From NCBI RefSeq assembly GCF_025994435.1, contig NZ_BAQK01000053.1:1-64000 (forward strand): 64,000 nt of DNA, in the 5' to 3' direction. The notes beneath the pieces are model-generated. The model had not been told where the DNA came from, did not search any database, and was given only the letters and a program-made list of their open reading frames with translations. The translations under genes were made by a program, and so were the position numbers. This DNA comes from Gluconacetobacter johannae (lineage in GTDB: Bacteria; Pseudomonadota; Alphaproteobacteria; Acetobacterales; Acetobacteraceae). Shown here piece after piece: positions 1 through 8,565 of the stretch (positions within the stretch are counted from its first letter, which is position 1; every line of letters begins with the position of its first letter).

Positions 1-219
1 CGGCTGCGTCATCACCGGCGGCGGGGGCGGCGGCGGCGGCGGCGGCGGCGGCTTGGGCTCCGTGATAATCTTGGTCTGGATGGGCGGACGCAGTTCCTGG
101 ACAATCTTTGCCCCGAGACCGTTCATCAACGCCCAGATCAGAACCACGTGCAGGAGCACAACGACAGTGATCCCGATGATATGTTTCATCGGACTGCGTT
201 GTTGTTCCGCGTAGTTCAT
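1..219 (-). CDS. TonB-like energy transducer, N-terminal part
   Basis: The gene runs off the left edge, so only 73 codons are visible. The product starts with a short cytoplasmic stretch (MNYAEQQRSPMKH), then one hydrophobic membrane anchor at about residues 13-32, then a periplasmic part that becomes a polyproline run after a TEPKPPPP motif. Anchor followed by a proline-rich spacer is the layout of TonB, which carries energy from ExbB-ExbD to outer-membrane receptors for iron complexes and similar ligands. An AGGAGG ribosome binding site (complement at 225-230) sets the ATG. The C-terminal domain that contacts the TonB box lies outside the window, so another proline-rich single-pass protein is not excluded. 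Confidence 0.75.
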   Translation of the reverse strand, partial: MNYAEQQRSPMKHIIGITVVVLLHVVLIWALMNGLGAKIVQELRPPIQTKIITEPKPPPPPPPPPPPPVMTQP

Positions 220-748
220 GTCGAAACCTCCTTAAACCTCATCGTCCGCGCCGGTTTCGGCACTTAAAACCACCGCAAATCAGGACCACTGAAACAGCTT
301 CCGGCCCCGGTCCGGATCACCCGGAACCCGTACCACGGCGCGGACCGTCGGCACGATAAAGGCACGTGAAAACCGCATCGGGAGATCGTCGATCCCCTGC
401 GTTCCGACCTGGCCCGGCGGGCATCGAAATGCTGCCAAGCCGTTGAATTGGGCTATTGCCCCCCCCCTATGTCAAGAAAGATATTTATCGAATTTGAAAC
501 GAGCATTTTGTCATCAGAGGCTCAAAAAATACTCATATTAACAACATGTCATAAATGGCTAAAAACCGGCAATTTTTGGAGGGGGCGCCCAGTTTTTGCC
601 GTTTTTCGCGCCGTGCCGCTTTTCGTTGCGTACACGGTATCCGATCCTGATCGGCATGTCGGGCAGCCAGGGATCACGCCACCTCGGGTAACGCGCGAAG
701 CATCGCCTGGTTCGATTCCGCCTTCGCGCCGACCGTTCGCGCCACGAA
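220..748. other. gene-free stretch with an AT-rich island and a C9 tract
   Basis: About 530 bp lie between the TonB-like start and the prfB terminator. No ORF here has protein-like composition. Bases 468-580 are clearly richer in A+T than the surroundings, as expected of a promoter region for the minus-strand TonB-like gene. A TTGACA hexamer lies on the minus strand at 471-476, but no convincing -10 hexamer follows at the right distance. A run of nine C lies at 459-467. I found no Fur-box match that I would defend. Confidence 0.5.
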
Positions 749-783
749 AAAGGGCGGGAACGGTCCTGCCGTTCCCGCCCTTT
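749..783 (-). terminator. intrinsic terminator of prfB
   Basis: A perfect 15-bp stem (749-763 pairing with 769-783) closes a 5-nt loop. Read on the minus strand it ends in a run of five U. It begins 26 bp after the prfB stop codon and faces the right way to end the prfB transcript. Confidence 0.9.
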
Positions 784-808
784 TCCAGGCCGGTGATGCC
801 GGGGCGCG

Positions 809-1940
809 TTACTGCGCCGAGGCGCTGGCCTCGGACCGGGTGGCGCCGACGCGGGCAGCCAGGGCGGCGGCCATGAAGTCGTCCAGGTCGCCATCCAGCA
901 CGGCGGACGGATTGCCGCGCTCGACGTTGGTCCGCAGGTCCTTGACCAACTGGTAGGGCGCCAGGACGTACGAGCGGATCTGGTGGCCCCAGCCGATGTC
1001 GGTCTTGGCGGCTTCGGTCTGCGCGGCGGCGGCCTCGCGCCGTTGCAGCTCCTGCTCGTACAGCCGCGCCTTCAGCATCGTCATCGCCGTCGCGCGGTTG
1101 CGATGCTGCGAACGGTCGGTCTGGCAGGCGACGATGATGCCCGAGGGCACGTGGGTGATGCGGATGGCCGATTCGGTCTTGTTGACGTGCTGGCCGCCCG
1201 CGCCGGAGGCACGGAACGTATCGACCTTCAGGTCGGCCTCGTTCACCTCGATCTCGATCGAATCATCGACCACGGGATACACCCAGACCGATGCGAACGA
1301 GGTCTGCCGCCGCGCCGCCGCGTCGAAGGGCGAGATGCGGACCAGGCGATGCACCCCGGCCTCGGTCTTCAGCCAGCCATAGGCGTTGGGGCCGGACACC
1401 TGGATGGTCGCGGACTTCAGGCCCGCCTGCTCGCCTTCCGAGCTTTCCATCAGCGCGACCTTGTAGCCATGCTGTTCCGCCCAGCGGGTGTACATACGCA
1501 GCAGCATCTCGGCCCAGTCCTGGGCCTCCGTCCCGCCGGCGCCGGCATTGACTTCCAGATAGCAGTCGTTGCTGTCGGCCTCGCCGGACAGCAGGCTCTC
1601 GGTCTCGCGCCGCTTGGCCTCGTCGGCCAGGGCGCGCAGCATCAGCAGCGCGTCCTTCTGGACGCCCTCGTCGCCTTCCATCTCGGCCAGTTCGCTGAGG
1701 TCGAGCGCATCGCGCACGTCAGCCTCCAACCGCTGCACGCCCTCGACCTGGCCGGCCAGCAGCGTGCGCTCGCGCATCAGCTTCTGCGCGACGTCGGAAT
1801 CGTTCCACAGATCCGGGTCTTCGGCCCGGTTGTTCAGTTCCGCGAGGCGGCCAAGAGCGACATCCCAGTCAAAGATGCCTCCTCAGCAGCGCCACCGACT
1901 GCTTGATCTGTTCGTTGAGGGCCTCGGTCTCGGCGGACAT
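809..1940 (-). CDS. prfB: peptide chain release factor 2 (programmed +1 frameshift)
   Basis: RF2 releases finished proteins at UGA and UAA codons. The long frame holds the stop-codon-reading tripeptide SPF (in RISPFDAAARR) and the catalytic GGQ loop (GAGGQHVNKT). It has no start of its own at the expected place. A 23-codon upstream frame begins with ATG at 1938-1940 and ends in CTT-TGA at 1874-1869. The shift site has the classic parts: an AGGAGG Shine-Dalgarno-like stretch, a CAT spacer, then CTT TGA C. A +1 shift continues as DWDVALGRLAEL, giving a normal-length RF2. The frameshift lets RF2 limit its own synthesis. It lies 43 bp downstream of the PBP1A gene on the same strand. Confidence 0.95.
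1868..1883 (-). promoter_or_regulatory. RF2 programmed +1 frameshift signal
   Basis: Read on the minus strand the site is AGG AGG CAT CTT TGA C. The internal Shine-Dalgarno-like sequence (1878-1883) lies three bases before the slippery CTT (1872-1874), which is followed by an in-frame UGA (1869-1871) and C (1868). Slow termination at UGA when RF2 is scarce favours slipping into the long frame. The only change from the E. coli site that I recall is in the spacer and internal SD bases. Confidence 0.95.
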
Positions 1941-1983
1941 GAAAATCGGTCTCCCGGTCAGGAAGGAAAAAGCTGAACGCGCG

Positions 1984-4707
1984 TCAATACAGGCCGCCCA
2001 TGCCGATGTCACCCCCGGCAGGGGGGCTGGCCTCGGCAGGGGCCGCGGGCTGGCCCGGCGGCCCGGCGGGGGCGACGCCCGGCGCTCCTTCCGGCATCGA
2101 CGCGGGCGAGGCCGCCATGTCGCTTTCGGAATCGGGCATGTTCTCGGCCCCGGTATCGGCGGCGGTCAGCGCGCCGGTCACGTTGGCGTACAGGTCGGAA
2201 CTGATGCCCGGCACCTGGTCGGGCTTGAACGCATCGACCGTCACCCCCATCCCGGTGTCGTACCGCGCCAGCGTGACGCCCTCGGGCGCCGGGAAATCCA
2301 GCCGGGGGCGGTCGGCCAGCACCGCCTTCATCACCCGGTTCCAGATGGGTCCGGCGATCGCCGCGCCGGTTTCGTTCTTGCCCAGGGTCTGCGGCGTGTC
2401 GAAGCCCACCCAGACGATCGTCACGATGTCGGGCGAGAAGCCGGCGAACCACGCATCGTTGAAATCCTGGCTGGTGCCGGTCTTGCCGGCGATCGGGCGG
2501 TCGATCCCCGCACCGGCCTGCACGCCGGTGCCGCGCTGGATCACGTCGCGCATCATCGTCGTGATCTGGAACGCGCTGGCCGGCGAGGCCACCTGCGGGC
2601 GGGTGTCCGTCATCACCGGGCCGTCGGCCGGGGCGGGAGGCAGCCCCGGAAGCAGGACCGCGGGAATCGCCGGAGCGGCAGCAGGAACAGGAGGCGAGGC
2701 CGGGGCCGGGGCGGCAGGCTGCAGCCCGATCCCCTCCGGCCGCCACAGGATGTGCCCGTCGCGGTCCTGCACGTCGTCGATCAGGGTCGGCGTCACCAGC
2801 CGGCCCCCGGCGGCGATGGTGGCGTAGGCCCCGGCTTCGCGCAGGACGGTGGTTTCCACCGCCCCCAGCGCCGCCGGCAGGACATGGGGCATGGTGTCGA
2901 CCAGATGCAGGTTGGCGGCCATCGCGGCCACCGACTTCATGCCGATATGGGCGGCCAGCCGGATGGTCACCAGGTTGCGCGACTCCCGCAGCGCGTCATG
3001 CAGGGTGGTCGGGCCCCAGAAATCCTTTTCGAAATTGTTGGGGTGCCATGTCCCGTACGAGACCGGGGAATCGTCGAATTTCTGCGACGGCGAGATCCCC
3101 TGCTCCATCGCCGTCAGATAGACGAACGGCTTGAAGGACGAACCGGGCTGGCGCAGCGCCTGCGTCGCGCGATTGAACTGCGACGCGTTGAACGACCAGC
3201 CGCCGACCATCGCCAGCACGCGGCCCGTCCGCACGTCCAACGTGACCAGCGCACCCTCGACCTTGGGGATCTGGCGCAGGGCGACGGTGCCGCCCTCGGC
3301 CTGCGGTTCGATCAGCACCAGGTCGCCGGCATGCGGCAGGCGCCAGCGCCGCATCCACGCCATGTCGCGCGCCAGCAGCCGGCCGGTACGCGGACTGGTG
3401 GCGCCGGGCCGCCCCTCGACCCAGCCGACCTCGCCGGTGGCGGGCGACAGGATCACCCCCAGGCGCCAGCTATCCAGCATGCCGGCGGGATGGGGCGCCG
3501 CCGCCAGGCCGGGCATCCATTGGCTCGACTCGGGCGCCGTCCGGCCGGCGCCGATGCCGGCCAGCTGGCCCACCGGCCCGCGCCAGCCGCCATGGTCGCG
3601 GTCATAGGCCGCCAGCCCGTCGCGCACCGCCGCGGTGGCGATCTGCTGCAGGTGGGGGTCGAAACTGGTGTGGACGGACAGGCCGCCCTGCATGGTGGTG
3701 TCGACGCCGTAGCGGTCGATCAACTGGCGCCGGACCTCCTCGGCGAACCATTCCGATCCGGGGACCGGGCCGGGCCGGGTGAAGGCCTGCGGCATCAGGG
3801 GTTCCTGCTGGGCGATACGCGCGGCCTCGGGCGTGATGTCGTGCACCTCGGCCATGCGCTGCAGCACCCAGTTGCGGCGCGCCCGCGCCGCGTCGGGATA
3901 GCGATAGGGGTTGTAGTTGGTCGGCGACCGGGGCAACCCGCCCAGGAACGCGGCCTCGGCGTCGTCCAGCTGGTCCAGCGGCTTGTTGAAATAGGTCTGC
4001 GCCGCCGCCCCGATGCCGTACGCGCCGGCCCCCAGATAGATCTCGTTCAGATAGATCTCGAGGATCTTTTCCTTGGACAGCGTCTGTTCGATGCGGATGG
4101 CCAGCAGGGCTTCCTTGGCCTTGCGCTGCAACGACACGGCGTTGGTGCCCAGCAGCATGACGCGAGCCACCTGCTGCGTGATGGTCGAGGCCCCAAGCGG
4201 CCGGTGCCCCTTGTGCATTGTCAGGTCGGTCAGGCCGGCGCGGATGATCGCGAACGGGTCGACGCCGCCATGGGTATAGAATTTCTGGTCCTCGGTCGCG
4301 ATGAAGGCGTTCTTCACCCGGTCGGGAATGGCGCTGTAGGGCACGAAGATGCGCCGTTCCGCCGCCAGTTCGGCCATCACCCGGTCGTCGCCGGAATACA
4401 GCCGGCTCATGACCGGAGGCTGGTACGTCCGCAGGCCGTCGACCGTCGGCAGGTCGGCCACCAGCTGTTCGTATTTCGTCCAGACGACCATCCCGCCCGT
4501 CGCGGCGCCCAGCAGCAGCAGCGCCATCCCGCCGCCTGCGATGCGGCGGACCAGGCGATAGCGCGGCCGGCGCGGCCCGCCCGGCCCACCGAACCCCGAC
4601 GCGCCCCCCGCGCCACCGGACGGACGCCGGCCATCCACGCCGTTGCCGCCGATGCGGGAGGTTACGAGCATCCGGCCATCCTGGCCTGATCCATTACGAA
4701 GCGTCAT
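1984..4707 (-). CDS. mrcA: penicillin-binding protein 1A, bifunctional peptidoglycan synthase
   Basis: This class A PBP of 907 residues polymerises glycan strands and cross-links stem peptides at the outer face of the inner membrane. A Gly/Pro/Arg-rich cytoplasmic tail precedes one membrane anchor at about residues 55-77. The GT51 glycosyltransferase domain follows (EDQKFYTHGGVD; GASTITQQVAR). The transpeptidase has SxxK in GSSFKPF near residue 522, SRN near 577 and KTG in AGKTGTSQD near 736. The C-terminus is a long Pro/Ala/Gly-rich tail. ATG 4707 is used; an in-frame ATG at 4674 is an alternative. It sits upstream of prfB and may be cotranscribed. Confidence 0.93.
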   Translation of the reverse strand: MTLRNGSGQDGRMLVTSRIGGNGVDGRRPSGGAGGASGFGGPGGPRRPRYRLVRRIAGGGMALLLLGAATGGMVVWTKYEQLVADLPTVDGLRTYQPPVMSRLYSGDDRVMAELAAERRIFVPYSAIPDRVKNAFIATEDQKFYTHGGVDPFAIIRAGLTDLTMHKGHRPLGASTITQQVARVMLLGTNAVSLQRKAKEALLAIRIEQTLSKEKILEIYLNEIYLGAGAYGIGAAAQTYFNKPLDQLDDAEAAFLGGLPRSPTNYNPYRYPDAARARRNWVLQRMAEVHDITPEAARIAQQEPLMPQAFTRPGPVPGSEWFAEEVRRQLIDRYGVDTTMQGGLSVHTSFDPHLQQIATAAVRDGLAAYDRDHGGWRGPVGQLAGIGAGRTAPESSQWMPGLAAAPHPAGMLDSWRLGVILSPATGEVGWVEGRPGATSPRTGRLLARDMAWMRRWRLPHAGDLVLIEPQAEGGTVALRQIPKVEGALVTLDVRTGRVLAMVGGWSFNASQFNRATQALRQPGSSFKPFVYLTAMEQGISPSQKFDDSPVSYGTWHPNNFEKDFWGPTTLHDALRESRNLVTIRLAAHIGMKSVAAMAANLHLVDTMPHVLPAALGAVETTVLREAGAYATIAAGGRLVTPTLIDDVQDRDGHILWRPEGIGLQPAAPAPASPPVPAAAPAIPAVLLPGLPPAPADGPVMTDTRPQVASPASAFQITTMMRDVIQRGTGVQAGAGIDRPIAGKTGTSQDFNDAWFAGFSPDIVTIVWVGFDTPQTLGKNETGAAIAGPIWNRVMKAVLADRPRLDFPAPEGVTLARYDTGMGVTVDAFKPDQVPGISSDLYANVTGALTAADTGAENMPDSESDMAASPASMPEGAPGVAPAGPPGQPAAPAEASPPAGGDIGMGGLY

Positions 4708-4818
4708 CCGGGGTCCAACGGGGCAAGGTCCAAGGGGCGGGGTGGTCGGTGGGATCTCCTAGCACTGTCCGAGGTGCGAGTCGCCCCTTGCTGGTACCGG
4801 GGCGGCGGACGGCGGCCC

Positions 4819-5709
4819 TCATGACGCCGCGAGACGCCGCCATTCCGCGCGTCCGTGCCGGTCCAGCAGGTCGAAGACCGAGGCATCAAGCACCAGTCCG
4901 GCGGCCGCCACATTGTCGTCCACATGCGCCGGGCTGCCGGTGCCGGGGATGGGCAGCATGACCGGCGACCGGCGCAGCAGCCAGGCCAGCGCCACCTGGC
5001 CGGGCGTGGCATTCATCTCCCGCGCCACCCGGGCCAGCACGTTGTCCCCCGTCGCCAGCCCGCCGGCGGCCAGCGGCGCCCAGGGGATGAAGCCGATGCC
5101 CTGGGCGGCGCAATAGTCCAGCACGTCCTCGGAGGCGCGGTTCACCAGGTTGAAGCGGTTCTGCACCGTGGCGACGGGGAAGAAGCGCGCGGCGCGTTCG
5201 ATCATCCCGACCGAGACCTCGGACAGGCCCACATGGCGGATCAGCCCCTCGTCGCGCATCGCGGCGATCACCTCGAACTGCGCCTCGGGCGGGCAGTCGG
5301 GGCCGACACGGTGCAGTTGCCACAGGTCGATGCGCGCCAGCCCCAGGCGGCGCAGGCTCATGAGCACGCACTGCCGCAGATAGTTCGGGTTGCCGACCGG
5401 CCGCCAGATGTCCGGGCCGTGGCGCGTGTGCCCGCCCTTGGTGGCGATGACCAATCCGGCCGGATAGGGATGCAGCGCCGCGCGGATCAGATCCTCGCTG
5501 ACATAAGGGCCGTAGCTGTCGGCGGTGTCGATCAGGGTCACCCCGCATGCGACCGCGCGGCGCAGGGTCGCCAGCGCCCGGTCGCGGTCGGGCGGGTCGC
5601 CCCAGATGCCCGGTCCGGTGATCCGCATCGCGCCGAACCCCAGGCGGGCCACCGGCAGGTCGCCGCCGATGCGGAACAGTCCGGCCTGGTGCGCGTCGGG
5701 AGGGGACAT
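4819..5709 (-). CDS. aldo/keto reductase
   Basis: A 296-residue member of the NADPH-dependent aldo/keto reductase superfamily, probably cytosolic. The catalytic tetrad is visible: Asp and Tyr in DTADSYGPY (about residues 53-61), Lys in ATKGG (about 87) and His in WQLHRVGP (about 126). The C-terminal LPIPGTGSPAHVDDN segment matches the cofactor-binding IPG loop. The ATG at 5707-5709 begins MSPPDAHQ; a longer open frame upstream is only the antisense-side extension into hrcA. It lies just downstream of hrcA on the same strand. The substrate cannot be read from sequence. Confidence 0.88.
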   Translation of the reverse strand: MSPPDAHQAGLFRIGGDLPVARLGFGAMRITGPGIWGDPPDRDRALATLRRAVACGVTLIDTADSYGPYVSEDLIRAALHPYPAGLVIATKGGHTRHGPDIWRPVGNPNYLRQCVLMSLRRLGLARIDLWQLHRVGPDCPPEAQFEVIAAMRDEGLIRHVGLSEVSVGMIERAARFFPVATVQNRFNLVNRASEDVLDYCAAQGIGFIPWAPLAAGGLATGDNVLARVAREMNATPGQVALAWLLRRSPVMLPIPGTGSPAHVDDNVAAAGLVLDASVFDLLDRHGRAEWRRLAAS

Positions 5710-5816
5710 GGGCAGCCTCGTGGTTTCGGGTTTCCGGTGTCGGGACCGGGCTAGGAACAGAAGATGGCAGGAGCAAGGCGGCAGCCGGCAGGGGCGGCCA
5801 ACCCGGCATGGAACAG

Positions 5817-6890
5817 TCAGCCCAGCATCCGGCCGATGACCCGCGCCGTGTAGTCCACCACCGGGATGATCCGGCCGTAATTGATCCGCGTCGGGCCGAT
5901 GACGCCGATCGCGCCGACGATGCGGTTGCTGTCGGTCCGCGCCGGGGCGACCACCACCGACATGCCCGACAGGCCGAACAGCCCGCTTTCCGCCCCGATG
6001 AAGATCCGCACCCCTTCGGATTCCTGCGCCAGGTCCAGCAGACGCAGCATCGTTTCCTGGGTTTCCAGCCGTTCGAACAGCATCTGGATGGTCGACAGGC
6101 GTTCGATCTCGGTCACGTCGGCCAGCAGGCGGGCCTGGCCGCGCACGAACAGCGTGCCGCCGCGATCGACGTCGCTCCACGTCGCCAGGCCGCTGGCCAC
6201 CACTTCGGCGGTCAGATGGTCCAGTTCGCTGCGGTTGGCCGTCATCTCGGCATTGACGTGTTCGCGCAGGTTTTCCAGCGTCCGGCCGGTCAGGTGGGCG
6301 TTCAGGTAGTTTCCGGCCTCGACCAGCGCCGAGGGCGGCAGGCCGGCGGGGGTTTCGATCACCCGGTTTTCCACCTGCCCGTCCGCGCCCACCAGGATGA
6401 CCAGCGCGCGGCGCGGCCCCAGGGCCACGAATTCGATATGCTTCACCGCCCCGTCGCCCTTGGGCGCCAGCACCAGCCCGGCCGCCGAGGACAGGCCGGA
6501 CAGCATCGACGAGGCCTCGGACAGCGTATCCTGCAGCGACCGGCCCCGCACCTCCAGCGCGCGGGTGATCGTCTCGCGCTCGTCCTCGGTCAGGCTGCCG
6601 AACTGCAGCAGGCCGTCGACGAACAGCCGCACGCCGCGTTCCGTCGGCAGCCGCCCCGCCGAGGCATGGGGCGAGAACAGCAGCCCGGCCTCGGTCAGGT
6701 CCGCCATCACGTTGCGGATCGTCGCCGGCGACAACGGCAGCGGCAGGCGCCGCGACAGGGTGCGCGAGCCCACCGGCTCGCCGGTCTCGACATATTGTTC
6801 CACGATTTCGCGCAGAATCGCGGCCGATCGCGCATCCAGCCCCGGTGGCAGGGCGGAACGCGACGCCAGCGCGCTGAGATCCATGACCAT
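5817..6890 (-). CDS. hrcA: heat-inducible transcription repressor HrcA
   Basis: This 357-residue protein has an N-terminal winged helix-turn-helix (RSAAILREIVEQYVETGEPVG, then SPATIRNVMADLTEAGLL) and the HrcA-specific effector region ending near GVIGPTRINYGRII. HrcA represses chaperone genes by binding CIRCE operators and needs GroEL to fold. I found no CIRCE inverted repeat next to this gene, so its targets are elsewhere. It is divergent from rph with a 172-bp gap. Starts at 6890 (MVMD) or 6884 (MDLS) are both possible. No grpE follows; the next gene is an aldo/keto reductase. Confidence 0.93.
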   Translation of the reverse strand: MVMDLSALASRSALPPGLDARSAAILREIVEQYVETGEPVGSRTLSRRLPLPLSPATIRNVMADLTEAGLLFSPHASAGRLPTERGVRLFVDGLLQFGSLTEDERETITRALEVRGRSLQDTLSEASSMLSGLSSAAGLVLAPKGDGAVKHIEFVALGPRRALVILVGADGQVENRVIETPAGLPPSALVEAGNYLNAHLTGRTLENLREHVNAEMTANRSELDHLTAEVVASGLATWSDVDRGGTLFVRGQARLLADVTEIERLSTIQMLFERLETQETMLRLLDLAQESEGVRIFIGAESGLFGLSGMSVVVAPARTDSNRIVGAIGVIGPTRINYGRIIPVVDYTARVIGRMLG

Positions 6891-7062
6891 CTACCCCCCT
6901 TCCGGTTCGACCGCTGTCCGGCGAAAACACGCCGCCATGTTAAATCTGGAACCTCGCCGCCACCATGACAAGCAGGGCATCACAAGCAGGGGGTGGCAAT
7001 CGCCCCCCGGCGCGGGCTATGCCCCGGCTGGTCCCGCCCACCGATCTGGAGTTCCCGCCGCC

Positions 7063-7812
7063 ATGGCCACCCGTCCCTCGGGCCGCGCGCCCGACGCCCT
7101 GCGCCCCGTTTCCATCGAACCCGGATTCGCCCGCCATGCCGAAGGGTCGGCGCTGATCCGCATGGGCGGCACCGAGGTGCTGTGCGCCGCCAGTGTCGAG
7201 AGCCGGGTACCGCCGTTCCTGCGCGGACAGGGCAAGGGCTGGGTGACCGCCGAATACGGCATGCTGCCCCGCGCCACCCACACCCGTGGCGGGCGCGAGG
7301 CCGCAAAGGGCAAGCAGTCGGGCCGCACCCAGGAAATCCAGCGCCTGATCGGCCGGTCGCTGCGCGCGGTCGTGGATCTGAAGGCGCTGGGCGAGATGTC
7401 GATCACGGTCGATTGCGACGTGCTGAACGCCGATGGCGGCACGCGCTGCGCGTCGATCACCGGGGCGTGGGTGGCGCTGCGCCTGGCGCTGGAGACCCTG
7501 GTCCGCAACCGCGTGCTGGCCAGCGTGCCGCTGACGGCGCAACTGGCCGCCGTGTCCTGCGGCCTGACCGAGGCCGGGGCCGTGCTGGACCTGGATTACG
7601 ACGAGGACAGCGCCGCCGCCGCCGACGCCAATTTCGTGCTGACCGAAGCCGGCGGCATCGTCGAGGTCCAGGGCACCGCCGAGCAGGCGCCCTTCAGCGA
7701 GGAACAGTTCCACGACCTGATGCGGCTGGCGCGGATCGGCACCGGCCGGTTGTTCGTCGCCCAGCGGGAAGCCGTGGACGCGGCCCTGCGCGCGACCGGG
7801 GGCGCACGATGA
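7063..7812 (+). CDS. rph: ribonuclease PH
   Basis: The 249-residue phosphorolytic 3'-5' exonuclease trims tRNA 3' ends. Family motifs are plain: FARHAEGSALIRMGGTEVLC, the GRTQEIQRLIGRSLRAVVDL helix with the phosphate-binding arginine, and DCDVLNADGGTR. The ATG at 7063 is preceded by GGAG and gives the normal length for the family; the frame is open further upstream but without homologous content. The stop overlaps the rdgB start (ATGA). The rph-rdgB pair next to hrcA is a common alphaproteobacterial order. Confidence 0.95.
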   Translation: MATRPSGRAPDALRPVSIEPGFARHAEGSALIRMGGTEVLCAASVESRVPPFLRGQGKGWVTAEYGMLPRATHTRGGREAAKGKQSGRTQEIQRLIGRSLRAVVDLKALGEMSITVDCDVLNADGGTRCASITGAWVALRLALETLVRNRVLASVPLTAQLAAVSCGLTEAGAVLDLDYDEDSAAAADANFVLTEAGGIVEVQGTAEQAPFSEEQFHDLMRLARIGTGRLFVAQREAVDAALRATGGAR

Positions 7813-8432
7813 GCCCGGCCCGGACAACGGACCACCGCCTGGTGCGCGGCGCGCGGCTGGTGCTGGCCAGCCACAACGCGGGCAAGCTGGCGGAGTTTTC
7901 CGCCCTGCTGGCCGGATACGGCATCACGGTGCTGTCGGCCGGGGACCTGGCGCTGCCGGAACCCGAGGAAACCGCCGACAGCTTCACCGGCAACGCGGTG
8001 CTGAAGGCGGTCGCGGCGGCGACGGCGGCCGGCCTGCCGGCGCTGGCCGACGATTCGGGATTCTGCGTCGCGGCGCTCGGCGGGGCGCCGGGCATCTATT
8101 CCGCGCGCTGGGCCGGGCCGTCCAAGGATTTCCCCGCCGCCATGGCCCGCATCCATGCCGAGGTGGGCAACACTGCGGACCGGTCGGCCTGGTTCATCTC
8201 GGTCCTGTGCCTGGCCTGGCCGGACGGGACCGTCCAGACGTTCGAGGGACGGATCGACGGGCAGTTCACCTGGCCGCCGCACGGCGCCAACGGCCATGGC
8301 TACGACCCGGTCTTCGCCCCCGAGGGCGGCAGCCGGACCTTCGCCGACATGACCGACGCCGAGAAGAACGCCATCAGCCACCGCGCCCGCGCCTTCGACC
8401 TGTTCCGCACCGCCTGCCTGCCCCAGGAGTGA
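7809..8432 (+). CDS. rdgB: RdgB/HAM1 non-canonical purine NTP pyrophosphatase
   Basis: A 207-residue ITP/XTP pyrophosphatase that hydrolyses deaminated purine nucleotides so they are not built into DNA or RNA. The N-terminal SHNAGKLAEF is the substrate-binding SxNxxK motif. ADDSGFCVAALGGAPGIYSARWAG and YDPVFAPEG are family signatures. Translation is probably coupled to rph through the 4-bp ATGA overlap at 7809-7812. Confidence 0.94.
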   Translation: MSPARTTDHRLVRGARLVLASHNAGKLAEFSALLAGYGITVLSAGDLALPEPEETADSFTGNAVLKAVAAATAAGLPALADDSGFCVAALGGAPGIYSARWAGPSKDFPAAMARIHAEVGNTADRSAWFISVLCLAWPDGTVQTFEGRIDGQFTWPPHGANGHGYDPVFAPEGGSRTFADMTDAEKNAISHRARAFDLFRTACLPQE

Positions 8433-8565
8433 TGCCGACCCACGAACGCGCCGCGTGACATATTGTTGCCGGGCGATATAGTCCCGCCGGCGCGCACAAC
8501 GGACACCCTGCCGTCCGCAGCGCCCCGGAGAAGACGCCTGACATGTCCCGCACCGACGCCCCCGC

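Noticed and set aside
1..60. Tandem GGC repeats at the left edge as a microsatellite
   Set aside because: They encode the polyproline spacer of the TonB-like protein in frame, so the run is explained by coding.
640..740. GGTTCGATTCC at about 710, resembling a tRNA T loop
   Set aside because: The flanking bases do not form the five-pair T stem, and no acceptor or anticodon stem can be drawn around it.
1903..4689. A 928-codon plus-strand open frame opposite PBP1A
   Set aside because: It is antisense to a clear gene, with His/Arg/Gly/Gln-rich low-complexity composition and no motif; an artefact of high GC.
4755..4785. TAGCACT...GAGGTGCGAG, slightly like a CIRCE operator
   Set aside because: The arms do not match TTAGCACTC-N9-GAGTGCTAA in sequence or spacing.
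4819..6930. A 703-codon frame joining the aldo/keto reductase to upstream sequence
   Set aside because: The first 400 or so codons are an out-of-frame reading of hrcA on the same strand; the reductase has its own ATG at 5709.
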